A stretch of 64,000 nt of DNA from an uncultured Clostridia bacterium (GCA_944384265.1 CALWSR010000010.1:19994-83993); one strand, 5' to 3'. Shown: positions 46,650 to 56,542, numbered from the stretch's first letter. The notes: generated by a model not told the origin, from the letters alone. Program-made: numbers and translations.

Positions 46650-47753
46650 TTGGCCGGTTCTATATTTGGTAAATTGTTTACCGTTTCTACATGGGGAGAA
46701 TCTCATGGAGAAGCACTCGGTGTTGTGATAGATGGTTGTCCAGCAGGCATTTCACTTTCTTCGGAGGATATCCAAAAAGAATTGGACAGAAGAAAGCCCG
46801 GTTCCAATCCTTATGGCACAAAAAGAAAGGAAAGCGATACCATTCATATCCTTTCAGGTGTATTTGAAGGAAAAACCACAGGCACCCCCATTTCTATGGT
46901 TGTTTATAATAAAGACCATCATTCCTCAGATTATGGTGAAATTGCATACTATTACCGTCCGGGCCACGCTGATTTTACATTTGAAAAAAAATATGGCATC
47001 AGAGATTATAGAGGCGGCGGCCGCTCCTCCGGTCGTGAAACCCTTTGTCGTGTGGCAGCAGGTGCTGTGGCAAAAAAAATATTGTCTGCACTAAACATTG
47101 AATTGTTTGCCTATACAAAATCCATTGGAAATATCTCCATTTCACAAAATTGCTTTGATAAAAACAGTATAACAAAAAATAGCCTTTTTATGCCTGATGA
47201 AAAGGCTGCCCAACAAGCAGAAGCTTATTTAAAACAATGTATGGCACAAGAAGATTCTGCCGGAGGTATGATAGAATGTGTTGTGGAGAACTTGCCCGTT
47301 GGATTGGGTGAAACTGTCTTTTATAAATTACAGGCTGTTTTAGGTCAGGCATTGTTTTCTATTGGTGCTGTAAAAGGAGTAGAGTTTGGAGATGGCTTTG
47401 CTGTTTCCAGAGCAAAGGGGTCTGAAAATAACGATGCTTTTTTTGCAGATGATTTTGGAAACATACAAAAACAAACAAATCATTCCGGAGGTATATTAGG
47501 TGGTATGAGTGACGGTTCTCCTTTACTGTTTCGGCTGGCTTTTAAACCCACTCCGTCTATTCATAAAACACAAAAAACCGTCACAAAAGATGGCAAAAAT
47601 ATGGATATCAATATCAAAGGCCGTCACGACCCTATTATTGTTCCCAGAGCAGTTGTTGTGGTAGAAGCCATGACAGCCATTGTACTTGTAGATTTATTAT
47701 TTCAAAATATGATTTCCAATATGGAATCTATTATAAAAATTTATAAAACATGA
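46650..47753 (+). CDS. aroC: Chorismate synthase
   Basis: 367 residues; TTG 46650 after GAGGTGAAAAA. All three signatures: GESHGEALGVVIDGCPAG, RPGHADFTFEKKYGIRDYRGGGRSSGRET (seen as two pieces), and RHDPIIVPRAVVVVEAM. Makes chorismate from EPSP using reduced FMN. Overlaps no other gene; the LUD gene starts 14 bases later. Confidence 0.96.
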   Translation: MAGSIFGKLFTVSTWGESHGEALGVVIDGCPAGISLSSEDIQKELDRRKPGSNPYGTKRKESDTIHILSGVFEGKTTGTPISMVVYNKDHHSSDYGEIAYYYRPGHADFTFEKKYGIRDYRGGGRSSGRETLCRVAAGAVAKKILSALNIELFAYTKSIGNISISQNCFDKNSITKNSLFMPDEKAAQQAEAYLKQCMAQEDSAGGMIECVVENLPVGLGETVFYKLQAVLGQALFSIGAVKGVEFGDGFAVSRAKGSENNDAFFADDFGNIQKQTNHSGGILGGMSDGSPLLFRLAFKPTPSIHKTQKTVTKDGKNMDINIKGRHDPIIVPRAVVVVEAMTAIVLVDLLFQNMISNMESIIKIYKT

Positions 47754-47767
47754 AGGGAGATTTAAAC

Positions 47768-48406
47768 ATGACAACACCACTTGAATCCAGAAATGCTTTA
47801 TTGGCAAAAACAGTTGTATCCAATCTGGAAAAAAGACATTTTGAAGCATACTACTGTCCTACTGCACAAGAAGCATTAAAAAAAGTATTAGATTTAATTC
47901 CTGAGGGCAGCTCTATCGGTTGGGGCGGCTCTATGAGTATTAGAGATATGGGATTGACAAAAGCCATTCATGAAGGAAATTATACTGTAATCGACAGAGA
48001 TTTGGCCCAGACTCCAGAAGAGGCAGCCCAAATGCAAAGAGATTGTTTGCAGGCAGATTATTTTATCACCAGTGCAAATGCTATTGCTGAAGAAGGTATC
48101 ATGGTCAATATTGATGGAACAGGCAACCGGGTTGCTGCCATTTGCTTTGGTCCGAAAAATGTTATTGTAGTTTGTGGCATCAATAAAGTAACACAAAATT
48201 TAGATGCTGCCATATCCAGAGCAAGATTTGTGGCTGCACCAATCAATGCCGGCCGCTTTGATATTCAAACACCTTGTAAAATTACAGGAAAATGCCATAA
48301 CTGTACTTCTGCTGACAGCATTTGCTCTGAAGTGCTGATTACTCGTACCAGCAGGCCTGCAAATCGTGTTAAAATCATATTAGTAGGAGAAGACATGGGC
48401 TATTAA
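47768..48406 (+). CDS. LUD (DUF162, LutC-like) domain protein
   Basis: 212 residues from ATG 47768, after GAAGGGAG; the longer frame start 47750 is in the aroC end and rejected. LUD core: SIGWGGSMSIRDMGL, DYFITSANAIAEEG, CFGPKNVIVVCGINKVTQNLDAAI. A late Cys cluster (CKITGKCHNCTSADSIC) suggests a [4Fe-4S] site. Related to LutC of lactate utilisation, but a stand-alone form. Role here unknown. Confidence 0.85.
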   Translation: MTTPLESRNALLAKTVVSNLEKRHFEAYYCPTAQEALKKVLDLIPEGSSIGWGGSMSIRDMGLTKAIHEGNYTVIDRDLAQTPEEAAQMQRDCLQADYFITSANAIAEEGIMVNIDGTGNRVAAICFGPKNVIVVCGINKVTQNLDAAISRARFVAAPINAGRFDIQTPCKITGKCHNCTSADSICSEVLITRTSRPANRVKIILVGEDMGY

Positions 48407-48424
48407 AAATAAGCAGTTATCTGC

Positions 48425-49500
48425 CTATGAAGTGTGCCTTAAATATGAAATAAATAGGAACCTGCAAGAGAATGGGTTTCGTATTGTATCGGGCTTTAAA
48501 ATCAATACTTTCATTTTTGCAGTAATAATTACTTTTTGAGGGAGTTGATGAATTCATCAACTCTCTCAAAATACTCCTCATAACATATTTTGACTTTCAT
48601 CCTGTCAAATCAGCCTATCAAAAAGGTTTTCCATGATACCATTTTCCATGCAATTGCCTTTTTTTACATTACTCTGTTTGATGTTGTATTCAAATAACAG
48701 TCTTTACTATTCTGTATACTGATATTGTTATCATTAGTTTGAATGAAATATGGGTTTTGCAGTTTTTTGAATAAACCATTGCGCATATCTCTGATTTGTT
48801 ACAAAGCAGCACTTCATGAAATTGCGTAAAATATGATTCTATCATAAAACAAACCAAAAACAGGTAATAAATATACTTTCTGGTTGCAAACATAAAACTG
48901 TTTCATCACATCTGCTGCAAATTTTTCAAAGAGCTTGTCTGCTGTTTTTTCTGTTATATTTTTTGGCTGCCTTTTGAGCCAAATTCTTTCATTCGTTTTG
49001 TACAGTTTTATGATTTATTTATTTCCTGCCTCATGCAATTTTTCTGTGATTCTGCCATAGCCATATCTGCCTTTGTGATTTTTAAATGCTTCTGAAATTT
49101 TTTATATATTTATTGCCGTTTATATGACTTCCGGTAATATCCCGTAATATTAGAAGTCCTTTCAACTCATATCTCTGCATGAGTTTGGAAACAAGGATTG
49201 CTTTTTGTTTTTTCTTTCTCTTGTGTAAGAACAAAAGCACTCAGCTTTATATCCATTGGCAGATGTTAATTTTCTGTTGTGAAATCTTATCCAATCCTTT
49301 TATGCTGCTTTGATGTTCTATCTTTCTTTCGTATTTCCTCCATAGTACCTTCTGCTTCTTATATGCCTTGCCAATTCCTCAATGTATGAAGATATTTATG
49401 TTCTTCTGTTTGTGAAATTTTTTGTTTTACAATCATTTCTCTGTGTCATACACATTTTTCTTTCCTTTCCGTTATAACAGATATTTTAAATTCTGCACCA
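48425..49500 (-). pseudogene. Decayed IS3-family (IS150-like) transposase remnant
   Basis: In mixed minus-strand frames the IS3 OrfB pieces can be read: HKGRYGYGRITEKLHEAG near 49050, then VCNQKVYLLPVFGLFYDRII near 48860, KPIFHS, then KQSNVKKGNCMENGIMENLFDRLI at about 48660, EEYFERVDEFINSLKK and RYNTKP near 48450. An OrfA-like start lies near 49250-49500. Many stops and frameshifts; the catalytic DDE cannot be followed. A palindrome at 48538-48567 (GAGTTGATG/CATCAACTC) lies inside. Confidence 0.82.
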
Positions 49501-49601
49501 TATATTTTATTTTTCCATAGGCTCTTTTTCATAAAAATATGCACTTCCAAAAGTGATTTTTGGGTGCCTATCATAAATGAATGGTTTTCTTTATACAATA
49601 A

Positions 49602-49627
49602 TAAAAAACCCCTTAGGGGGGTTTTTA
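49602..49627. terminator. Terminator of glyA
   Basis: AAAACCCC pairs with GGGGTTTT; on the minus strand it directly follows the glyA stop at 49628. Confidence 0.9.
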
Positions 49628-50863
49628 TTATTCATACAAAGGATATTTATCTGTCAAAGCTCGTACTCTTTTTGCAGCCTCTTGTTTATTTTTTTCAAAA
49701 TCTTTTAAGCAAAGTGCAATCACTTCGCCAATTTCTTTCATGTCCTTTTCATCCATTCCTCTTGATGTTACAGCAGGTGTACCAATACGGATGCCGCTTG
49801 TTACAAATGGAGATTGTGGGTCATTTGGAATGGTATTTTTATTGACTGTAATCCCCACTTCATCTAATATTTTTTCAGCTTCCTTTCCTGTAATGCCTAG
49901 CTTGGATAAATCAGCCAGCATCAAATGATTGTCTGTGCCTCCGGAAACAATGGCAACACCATTTTCCATCAATGTCTGTGCCAAAACAGAAGCATTTTTT
50001 ACAACCTTCTCCATATATTGCTTAAAGGAAGGCTCTAAAGCTTCTTTAAAACAAACTGCTTTAGAAGCAATGGTATGCATCAAAGGACCGCCTTGTATGC
50101 CGGGGAATATAGCTTTATCAATGGCCTTTGCATATTCTTCTTTGCACATAATCATACCGCCTCTTGGGCCTCTTAATGTTTTATGTGTTGTTGTAGTAAC
50201 AAAATCAGCATAAGGTACGGGAGAAGGATGGAGTCCTGTTGCCACAAGTCCTGCAATGTGAGCAATATCTACCATATAGTATGCTCCTACTTCTTTTGCA
50301 ATGGCACCGATTCTTTCAAAATCAATGGTTCTGGCATAAGCACTGGCACCTGCCACAATCATTTTAGGTTTATGCTCCTTTGCCAGTCTATGAAGCTGTT
50401 CATAATCCAATATACCATTGTCATCTACACCATAAGAGATGAAATGAAAATATTTTCCTGAAATATTAACCGGGCTTCCATGTGTCAAATGGCCTCCTTG
50501 GTCCAAATTCATGCCCAGTACCACATCACCCGGTTCCAGCATTGCAAAATAAACCGCCATATTTGCCTGAGAGCCGGAATGTGGCTGAACATTGACATGG
50601 TCACAGCCAAATAATTCCTTTGCCCTCTCTCGTGCAATATTTTCGACAATATCAACCTTTTCACAGCCGCCATAATATCTTTTTGCAGGATATCCCTCTG
50701 CATATTTGTTTGTAAGAGGTGTCCCCATAGCAAACATAACTGCCTTGGAAACAATGTTTTCAGAAGCAATTAATTCAATATTGTGTTGCTGACGCTCCAG
50801 CTCCTGCTCCACAGCATCTGCAACAGCAGGGTCCACTTTTCGTATTTCACTAAAATCTAACAT
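49628..50863 (-). CDS. glyA: Serine hydroxymethyltransferase
   Basis: 411 residues from ATG 50863 (GGGAGGTTATATC before it). PLP lysine in [14 protein letters not shown]-terminal [22 protein letters not shown], and the SHMT C-terminal [15 protein letters not shown]. Converts serine plus THF to glycine plus methylene-THF, the one-carbon source for purine synthesis and more. Monocistronic with its own promoter and terminator, between two IS remnants. Confidence 0.97.
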   Translation of the reverse strand: MLDFSEIRKVDPAVADAVEQELERQQHNIELIASENIVSKAVMFAMGTPLTNKYAEGYPAKRYYGGCEKVDIVENIARERAKELFGCDHVNVQPHSGSQANMAVYFAMLEPGDVVLGMNLDQGGHLTHGSPVNISGKYFHFISYGVDDNGILDYEQLHRLAKEHKPKMIVAGASAYARTIDFERIGAIAKEVGAYYMVDIAHIAGLVATGLHPSPVPYADFVTTTTHKTLRGPRGGMIMCKEEYAKAIDKAIFPGIQGGPLMHTIASKAVCFKEALEPSFKQYMEKVVKNASVLAQTLMENGVAIVSGGTDNHLMLADLSKLGITGKEAEKILDEVGITVNKNTIPNDPQSPFVTSGIRIGTPAVTSRGMDEKDMKEIGEVIALCLKDFEKNKQEAAKRVRALTDKYPLYE

Positions 50864-50900
50864 GATATAACCTCCCTCTTTCATTGCTATAATACAAATA

Positions 50901-50928
50901 ATTATATCATATTCTATTAAAAAGACAA
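50901..50928 (-). promoter_or_regulatory. glyA promoter
   Basis: Minus strand TTGTCT (50928-50923), 16-base spacer, TATAAT (50906-50901). Confidence 0.7.
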
Positions 50929-50974
50929 TCTTTTTATTAAAAATTACAAATCCTGTTCCTTTCTTTTGCCTTTT

Positions 50975-51900
50975 TTGTTTCTTGGATTGTCAAGTCAAAT
51001 GCAGCACTTTTGAACAATAAAACCCATAATGTGTTTGATATTCTAAACATTTTTCGGGAAATTTGCTGGATTCATCCACTTTATCTTGTAGATATCCTTC
51101 ACTAATGATGGTTAGATACTACCCCTTTGGAAAATTTTCTCCAAGCAATTTATATTTGTTCCTTTTTGCCCAGTATGATGAGGAAAGGGGAAATAAAACG
51201 ATACTTTATCTAATTCATCTGTTGTTTGAAAATATGATGCAAACTTCTTCTCTGTATTAAAATAGCATGATTGTTTCTTTAGAGTGTTATTTCGCCTGTG
51301 AAATCAGCTTTCCTGTTTTTTGCTTTCCCTGCTGTCAAACATCCTCTTTTCCTTATATATACCAAAACTGTATCAACTTCTTAATCCCCACTTTTTCTGA
51401 GTTGATTTGTATCGACTATTCTGTTATCAAATGACTCATTTGTAATTTTTTGTATGATAACTCTTTTATGATGATGCAGTTTTCTGACTGTCACAGAAAT
51501 AGCACTGTTTTTTTATATCTAACATACCTGTATGGATTGCTCTTTAAATTGTTTCATAAAAATCTGCTTTTTTCAAACAAAATCTTCCAAAAATCTGCTC
51601 TGGTGCCTTTCAAAATTTGTCTTTTACATATTCATATATAATAGGATTTTCCAGCTTTTTATATGGTTTACCGGCATATCTTCTTATTTGATATTTTTAC
51701 TGTACTTCTGTTTATAAATACATAGATTTACCTATATTGTACTTACCTTCTCTTAAAATGGCGGCTTTTCTTCATCCAAGTTTTCTGGCTAATATAATCT
51801 GTTTATAGTAACTTATAGTTCCCTCTGATTTCATGGATATCCTCACAAGCACCATTTTGTCAGAAACGATGCGTCATTTTTAGTTGTTTTCCTTAATTGT
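50975..51900 (-). pseudogene. Decayed IS30-family transposase remnant
   Basis: Readable pieces on the minus strand, in mixed frames: an HTH-like N-end (RKLG, AAILREGKYN) near 51800; YEYVKDKF and APEQIFGRF near 51620; NESFDNRIVDTNQLRK and a DTV near 51430-51370; the FYFPFPHHTGQKGTN segment near 51180; FQRGS near 51130; and the end YGFYCSKVLHLT near 51000, like the IS30 C-terminus. Stops and frameshifts everywhere, so no activity is expected. Confidence 0.8.
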
Positions 51901-51937
51901 AAATTCAAGTTGAAAAAAAGGACAGCTTATATATAGC

Positions 51938-51964
51938 ACTCATTTTTGCAAGCTACATATGATA
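51938..51964 (+). promoter_or_regulatory. Candidate SigK-type (mother-cell) promoter
   Basis: AC (51938-51939), exactly 16 bases, then CATATGATA (51956-51964), which matches CATANNNTA. It lies 45 bases before the start of the Cys-rich gene. Short pattern, so only indicative. Confidence 0.45.
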
Positions 51965-52008
51965 TAAAAGAATCAAATAAAACAAATTTTAAAAGGAGGC
52001 TTTATATT

Positions 52009-53043
52009 ATGGGAACATTTGATTTTGAAAACAAACCTGATTTGAGTGCAGAATGCAGAAACAAATCTACAAATGAAGAATGTATCATTGCACAAAAGAT
52101 ATTTGACCAGTTAAGATTTCAAAAATGTCTTTCTCCTGCCATTATTGGTCCTGCAAGAACAGCAAGAAACATTTCAAACAGCAATGGGGATATATTCTGC
52201 GAAGGAGATGTGATTGTTCCTCCCTGCAACGCAGTCAGTGTATCCATCAAAAATACAAAATTATCTAAAATCGACATCATCAGCAAAAAGAAAAATCCTT
52301 TCCGTTCTGGCTGCTGGGATGTGGAGGTAAAATATACTTTCACTTATACATTGGATTTTAGAAACTGCGAAGGTGTTTGCATTGGCACCATTGAGGCCAC
52401 CAATTCCTACAACCAAAAAGTAACATTGTTTGGAGGGGCAACTGGTTCTTCCGATGCAGAGGTTACCATTGCAACAGATTTATATCACTGCTTTGATACT
52501 TCCTCACCAGGTCCCTTTGTCAGCGTAGAAGGAACAGGTGTTGGATTGTTAGCAGAATTAAAATATGCCAGCAACTGCTCTTGCAGCTGTACTCCATGCA
52601 GCTGCACCGACTCTCGCTCCTCTGATGGCAGAGCCATGGATGATATCTCATTTGGCGCTCCCATTGCAGTGGATGTGACACTGGGGCTATTCTCCATTAT
52701 CAGAATGTTCCGTACTACAAACTTATTAGTACGCACATCCGGAAACTGTATTCCTGAAGAAATCCGTTGTGCAACCAATCCAGACCCTTGCGATTTCTTT
52801 GACAAATTAGAATTCCCTATGGAAATTTTTGAACCAAAAACCAGCATCAATCACTGCCGTGGATTAGGCGGCTGCAGCTCTCCAGGTATGGGAAACTCAA
52901 ACAACGATTGCAACTGCAACAATAATATTCGTTTTGAAGAAAGCAGTGGAACCATGCATTTTGAGGATAACTGCACAAGCAACCCACAACAAAAAAATAA
53001 TTATTACTCCGCAAGAAGTAAAAACAATATGCAAAAAAGATAA
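52009..53043 (+). CDS. Cys-rich protein, probable spore coat or exosporium component
   Basis: 344 residues from ATG 52009 (AAGGAGGCTTTATATT before it; the longer start 51946 is before the promoter-like site and rejected). About 22 Cys in clusters: NCSCSCTPCSCTD near 205-217 and DCNCNNN near the end; no signal peptide. The central strand-rich segment (VEVKYTFTYTLDF and VTLFGGATGSSDAEVTIATD) resembles exported or assembly proteins. Late Asn/Ser-rich tail. With the SigK-like promoter this suggests a sporulation-layer structural protein cross-linked by disulfides. I do not recognise the family. Confidence 0.6.
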   Translation: MGTFDFENKPDLSAECRNKSTNEECIIAQKIFDQLRFQKCLSPAIIGPARTARNISNSNGDIFCEGDVIVPPCNAVSVSIKNTKLSKIDIISKKKNPFRSGCWDVEVKYTFTYTLDFRNCEGVCIGTIEATNSYNQKVTLFGGATGSSDAEVTIATDLYHCFDTSSPGPFVSVEGTGVGLLAELKYASNCSCSCTPCSCTDSRSSDGRAMDDISFGAPIAVDVTLGLFSIIRMFRTTNLLVRTSGNCIPEEIRCATNPDPCDFFDKLEFPMEIFEPKTSINHCRGLGGCSSPGMGNSNNDCNCNNNIRFEESSGTMHFEDNCTSNPQQKNNYYSARSKNNMQKR

Positions 53044-53141
53044 TCTTATTTTATGATATGCCATAACCCCTTCCTTCATACTTGAAAAAAGCATTGTAAA
53101 TTTTATTTTACATTGCTTCTACCTCAAAGTTTATATATATA

Positions 53142-53170
53142 AAAGCAGACAGAATATTCTGTCTGCTTTT
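53142..53170. terminator. Bidirectional terminator between Cys-rich gene and luxS
   Basis: AAAAGCAGACAGAAT pairs with ATTCTGTCTGCTTTT, a near-perfect palindrome ending a few bases before the luxS stop at 53175. Confidence 0.9.
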
Positions 53171-53174
53171 GATT

Positions 53175-53660
53175 TTAATTTTTTTGTATAGGATACTCCA
53201 TATTTTCTTTTTTCATTTGATACAAAACCTCTTCCAAAAATTTGCTGCACTCTATTTTTGTAATGCCCAAATTATGGTCTAAATAATTTCCACACATATG
53301 AGACTTTGCAGCGGGAATTTCTTCCTCAAAATTTTCCATATATTCGTAGCATTTTGTTATAATATCCAAAACATCTTCTGAAGACAAATCCCCTTTAAAA
53401 ATAGCATACATACCTGTACGACAGCCCATGGGACCAATATAAATTGTTTTATCTGCCCATTGCTTATGTCCTCTAAAAAATGTAGCCATCAAATGCTCTA
53501 TTGTATGCATAACAGAAGTATCCAACACCATTTCTCTGTTTGGCTCCTTCATACGAATATCAAATGTTGTCAAAACACCGTTTTCTACTGTATCTTTTCT
53601 GGATACATAAATACCTCTCAAAAGTCTGTCGTGGTCAATTCCAAAGCTTGTTACATCCAT
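53175..53660 (-). CDS. luxS: S-ribosylhomocysteine lyase
   Basis: 161 residues; ATG 53660 after AAAGGAGAGAAAAAA. Zinc ligands His52 and His56 in HTIEHLMAT and Cys123; catalytic Cys80 in GPMGCRTGMY; KSHMCGNYLDHN near the end. Cleaves S-ribosylhomocysteine in the activated methyl cycle, releasing DPD, the precursor of AI-2. Monocistronic; its upstream region carries an 80-base repeat shared with pyc. Confidence 0.97.
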   Translation of the reverse strand: MDVTSFGIDHDRLLRGIYVSRKDTVENGVLTTFDIRMKEPNREMVLDTSVMHTIEHLMATFFRGHKQWADKTIYIGPMGCRTGMYAIFKGDLSSEDVLDIITKCYEYMENFEEEIPAAKSHMCGNYLDHNLGITKIECSKFLEEVLYQMKKENMEYPIQKN

Positions 53661-53712
53661 TTTTTTCTCTCCTTTTACCAGTATAATATTATGCTATATT
53701 AAATTATAACAT

Positions 53713-53795
53713 ATTATTTTAATAACATACAATACTTTTTAAAAAACAACAAATTAACAGGCTTTTTAAAATAAAAAGCTTTTATGGCTATCCAT
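53713..53795 (-). repeat. 80-base dispersed repeat, copy 1 (upstream of luxS)
   Basis: Begins ATTATTTT, ATAACATACAATAC, then AAATTAACAG and ends TATGG, then CCAT. Matches 60106-60184 with roughly four identical bases in five. Both copies lie upstream of, and in the same orientation relative to, a minus-strand gene. Confidence 0.75.
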
Positions 53796-54001
53796 GAAAA
53801 ATAAATATATATTTTCAAAAAACAAATTGAACAAAAATACAAATTACATTCTAAAAGTAATGTTTTTACCCCTTTTTATACAAAAAAATTTTTATTCTAT
53901 TTTAAAATACAGCATTGTTTTAAAAAACATAAAAACACAGTCAAATACCTTGCAGTTTATTTATCTATGTTTTATACTTAAAAGAAATGGAGGTTATCAA
54001 A

Positions 54002-54556
54002 ATGTGTAAAAAAAATGCTTACATTACAACCTATTCCAAAATACATTTTACACCTTGCTGCCCTAACCCGGAAGATATCAATATACAAGACATTGCCCAT
54101 TCCCTTTCATTGCTTTGCCGTGGAAACGGGCATTATAAAACATTTCATTCTGTGGCTCAACACAGTATCAACTGCTGCAATGAGGCAAAAGCAAGGGGTC
54201 TTTCCAATAAAATACAACTAGGCTGTCTGTTACATGATGCCACAGAGGCTTATCTATCCGATATTACAAGACCGGTGAAACAGTTTTTAAAAAAATACAT
54301 AGAAATGGAAAATACTCTTTTTGATTCTATTTTGCAAAAATTTCATATGCTTCCTATGACACAGCAGGAGTATAATGCCATTTTTGAAATAGATGACCAT
54401 ATACTTTATTTTGAATTTTTACATTTTATGGGAGAAAAAATCAATATCAAAAATCCATATTTAAAAAGTAATCCGGATTTTTTACAAAAATCATTTGAGG
54501 AAGCAGAGCATTGTTTTTTACAGCTTTATGATGCTTTATTCAATGAATCGCTTTGA
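54002..54556 (+). CDS. HD domain phosphohydrolase (YfbR/YwfO-like)
   Basis: 184 residues from ATG 54002, seven bases after GGAGGT; the in-frame start 53987 precedes the ribosome site. Contains TFHSVAQHSINCC (first His), GCLLHDATEAYLSDITRPVK (HD pair with Glu-Ala-Tyr) and FEIDDHILYFEF. This is the HD_2/YfbR type common in Clostridia, in phages too. Likely a nucleotide phosphohydrolase. Followed by a 44-base repeat and another HD gene. Confidence 0.82.
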   Translation: MCKKNAYITTYSKIHFTPCCPNPEDINIQDIAHSLSLLCRGNGHYKTFHSVAQHSINCCNEAKARGLSNKIQLGCLLHDATEAYLSDITRPVKQFLKKYIEMENTLFDSILQKFHMLPMTQQEYNAIFEIDDHILYFEFLHFMGEKINIKNPYLKSNPDFLQKSFEEAEHCFLQLYDALFNESL

Positions 54557-54580
54557 TGGTTATCAGTGTTTTTAACACAG

Positions 54581-54624
54581 CAATTTCCGCAGGAAAGGCA
54601 GTAAAAACACGAATATCAAAAATA
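54581..54624 (+). repeat. 44-base interspersed repeat, copy A
   Basis: Starts CAATTTCC, small TTCC/GGAA hairpin, then AAAAACACGAATATCAAAAA. Copies B (56208-56251) and C (56473-56516) share the same order. Confidence 0.7.
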
Positions 54625-54658
54625 ACCTAAAAATATAGAAAAGAAAGAGGGAAATTTT

Positions 54659-55213
54659 ATGAGCATTACAAGAGAAGAAGCATGGAATTTATTAACAGAA
54701 TTTAATAAAGAGCCATTCCACATCCGCCATGGAGAAGTGGTGGAGGGCATCATGCGTTATTTTGCAAAAGAACTGGGATATGGTGATGAAGAAGAATTTT
54801 GGGGCATTGTAGGTCTTTTGCACGATTTGGATTTTGAGCAGTATCCACAGGAGCATTGTATCAAAGAACAGGAAATTATGAGAGAAAGAGGCATTGATGA
54901 AAGAATAATACACGCCACAGCAAGCCATGGCTATGGTCTTGTATGCGATATTGCGCCAGAGCATGAAATGGAAAAAGTGCTTTTTGCAGTAGATGAGTTG
55001 TCAGGATTGTTAGGTGCCGCCGCCATGATGCGTCCTTCCAAAAGTGTGAAGGATATGGAATTGAAATCTGCCAAAAAAAAATTTAAAGACAAAACATTTG
55101 CCGCAGGCTGCTCCAGAGATGTTATCCGCAAAGGAGCAGAAATGCTTGGCTGGGAATTAGACGATTTAATCAGCAAAACAATACTTGCTATGAGAGAAGA
55201 CCCCAGAAATTAA
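54659..55213 (+). CDS. HDIG domain hydrolase
   Basis: 184 residues; ATG 54659 after AAAGAAAGAGG. RHGEVVEGIMRYFA carries the first His, GLLHDLDFEQYP the HD pair, and HATASHGYG the third His region, an HDIG-type phosphohydrolase. Different from the HD protein 100 bases upstream. Substrate unknown. Followed by a hairpin at 55228-55264. Confidence 0.82.
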   Translation: MSITREEAWNLLTEFNKEPFHIRHGEVVEGIMRYFAKELGYGDEEEFWGIVGLLHDLDFEQYPQEHCIKEQEIMRERGIDERIIHATASHGYGLVCDIAPEHEMEKVLFAVDELSGLLGAAAMMRPSKSVKDMELKSAKKKFKDKTFAAGCSRDVIRKGAEMLGWELDDLISKTILAMREDPRN

Positions 55214-55227
55214 ACCACAAAAAGGGC

Positions 55228-55264
55228 TGCCGTATCAATGACAAAAAAATCATAGATGCGGCAG
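55228..55264. other. Hairpin downstream of HDIG gene
   Basis: CTGCCG, ATC, TGA are mirrored by TCA, GAT, CGGCAG. No clear T run on the plus strand; it could be a factor-assisted terminator. Confidence 0.5.
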
Positions 55265-55358
55265 ACCATAGAGATTGCATGAAGTAAAAGCCAGCATAGC
55301 TAATTGATAATAGGACTGGTGCAAGCTATGTCTTTTAGGCGTGGCTGTGAAAATATCA

Positions 55359-56147
55359 TCATGATATCTGAAAAAATGCTTTTGTGTTGTTGGTGACAAT
55401 TTCTGCCAGTTCCTCTTCTTCTTTGTTCAAACATTTTGCAATGGTTTTTAAAATATGTCTCAAATAGATAGGTTCATTTCTTCTGGAATTTGTTTTCAAA
55501 TCTCGTGGTATCAAAAATGGTGCATCTGTTTCAATCATCAGTCTGTCAAGAGGTATCATTTTGATTAGTGTTTTCAAATGCTGTCCTCTTCTTTCATCAC
55601 AAATCCAGCCTGTAATGCCAATGAAAAATCCCATTTTTAAATATTGCTGCAATTCTGTGCCATTTCCTGTAAAACAATGCACCACAGAACGGCTGCAAAT
55701 TTCTTTATGCTCCAGCATCATTTTTTTGAAATCTGTAAAAGCGGCTCTTTCATGCAAAAATAAAGGCATATGCAGCTCTTCTGCCAGCAAAATCTGTTCT
55801 TGAAACCACTTTCTTTGTACTTCTCTGGGCGAAAAATCTCTGTCATAATCCAGCCCGCATTCTCCAATGGCACAAACCTGTGGCTTTTTTGCCAGTTTTC
55901 TCAACTCCAAAATGGTATTTTGATTGCAGGTTTTGGCATCATGTGGATGTACACCGGCAGTGCAGTATAATTTGTTTGGATATTTTTCTGCATAATCTGC
56001 CGCTTTTTTGCTGTCGTTTAAATGCACTCCTGTAATAATCAAAGGTGTCACATTTTCATTTGCAGCATTTTCCACCACCTTTTCTCTGTCCTTATCAAAT
56101 TGTCTGTTCATCAAATTTAATCCAATATCAATAATTTGTTTTTTCAT
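55359..56147 (-). CDS. tatD: TatD family metal-dependent hydrolase
   Basis: 262 residues from ATG 56147, preceded by GAAGGAG; 33 codons upstream in the frame are rejected. TatD marks: GIGLNLMNRQFDKD start (with D/H variation), TAGVHPHDAK, AIGECGLDYDRDFSPR, FHERA-type FLHERAAF, VVHCFTGNG and the late ETDAPFLIPRDL. Usual length. 3'-5' DNase/exonuclease-like activity is known for the family. Confidence 0.9.
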   Translation of the reverse strand: MKKQIIDIGLNLMNRQFDKDREKVVENAANENVTPLIITGVHLNDSKKAADYAEKYPNKLYCTAGVHPHDAKTCNQNTILELRKLAKKPQVCAIGECGLDYDRDFSPREVQRKWFQEQILLAEELHMPLFLHERAAFTDFKKMMLEHKEICSRSVVHCFTGNGTELQQYLKMGFFIGITGWICDERRGQHLKTLIKMIPLDRLMIETDAPFLIPRDLKTNSRRNEPIYLRHILKTIAKCLNKEEEELAEIVTNNTKAFFQIS

Positions 56148-56207
56148 AGAGTGTTTTCTCTCCTTCATTCGTAAATATTTTTGATGCTTACCAATATTTT
56201 GCCCTGG

Positions 56208-56251
56208 CAGTTCCCATAAGGAACACAGCAAAAACACGAGTATCAAAAATA
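56208..56251 (+). repeat. 44-base interspersed repeat, copy B
   Basis: CAGTTCCC, then GGAACACAG, then AAAACACGAGTATCAAAAATA. Same order as copies A and C. Confidence 0.75.
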
Positions 56252-56472
56252 GAAACGGTTTTCGCCAAAAGCGAAAAAATTGCCTTCATCAGTGAATAAT
56301 TTTCATGCTTCTTTGTCACACCAGTCAACTTTTAATTATATCATCACTTTTTCCACAAAAAAGTCTATCTGGGGCAGTTTGCCCTTTCTTGGGCAGTCAG
56401 TTTATCCTTTTTGCTTTGAAAAAAGCAGCCAGCTATTGCCCTTTGCTTCATGTGAGCTATGTTTAAATGCCT

Positions 56473-56516
56473 CATTTCCACCGGGAGAACACAATAAAAA
56501 TACAAGTATCAAAAAG
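56473..56516 (+). repeat. 44-base interspersed repeat, copy C
   Basis: CATTTCCACC, GGGAGAACACA, AAAAATACAAGTATCAAAAA. The most diverged copy. Confidence 0.65.
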
Positions 56517-56542
56517 AAATCTTTTATCAATAGCAAAAGAAA

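Noticed and set aside
46732..47094. 120-codon plus frame inside aroC
   Set aside because: Alternative frame of the chorismate synthase gene; no own signals.
48690..48893. 67-codon minus frame
   Set aside because: Part of the degraded IS3-type transposase, not an independent gene.
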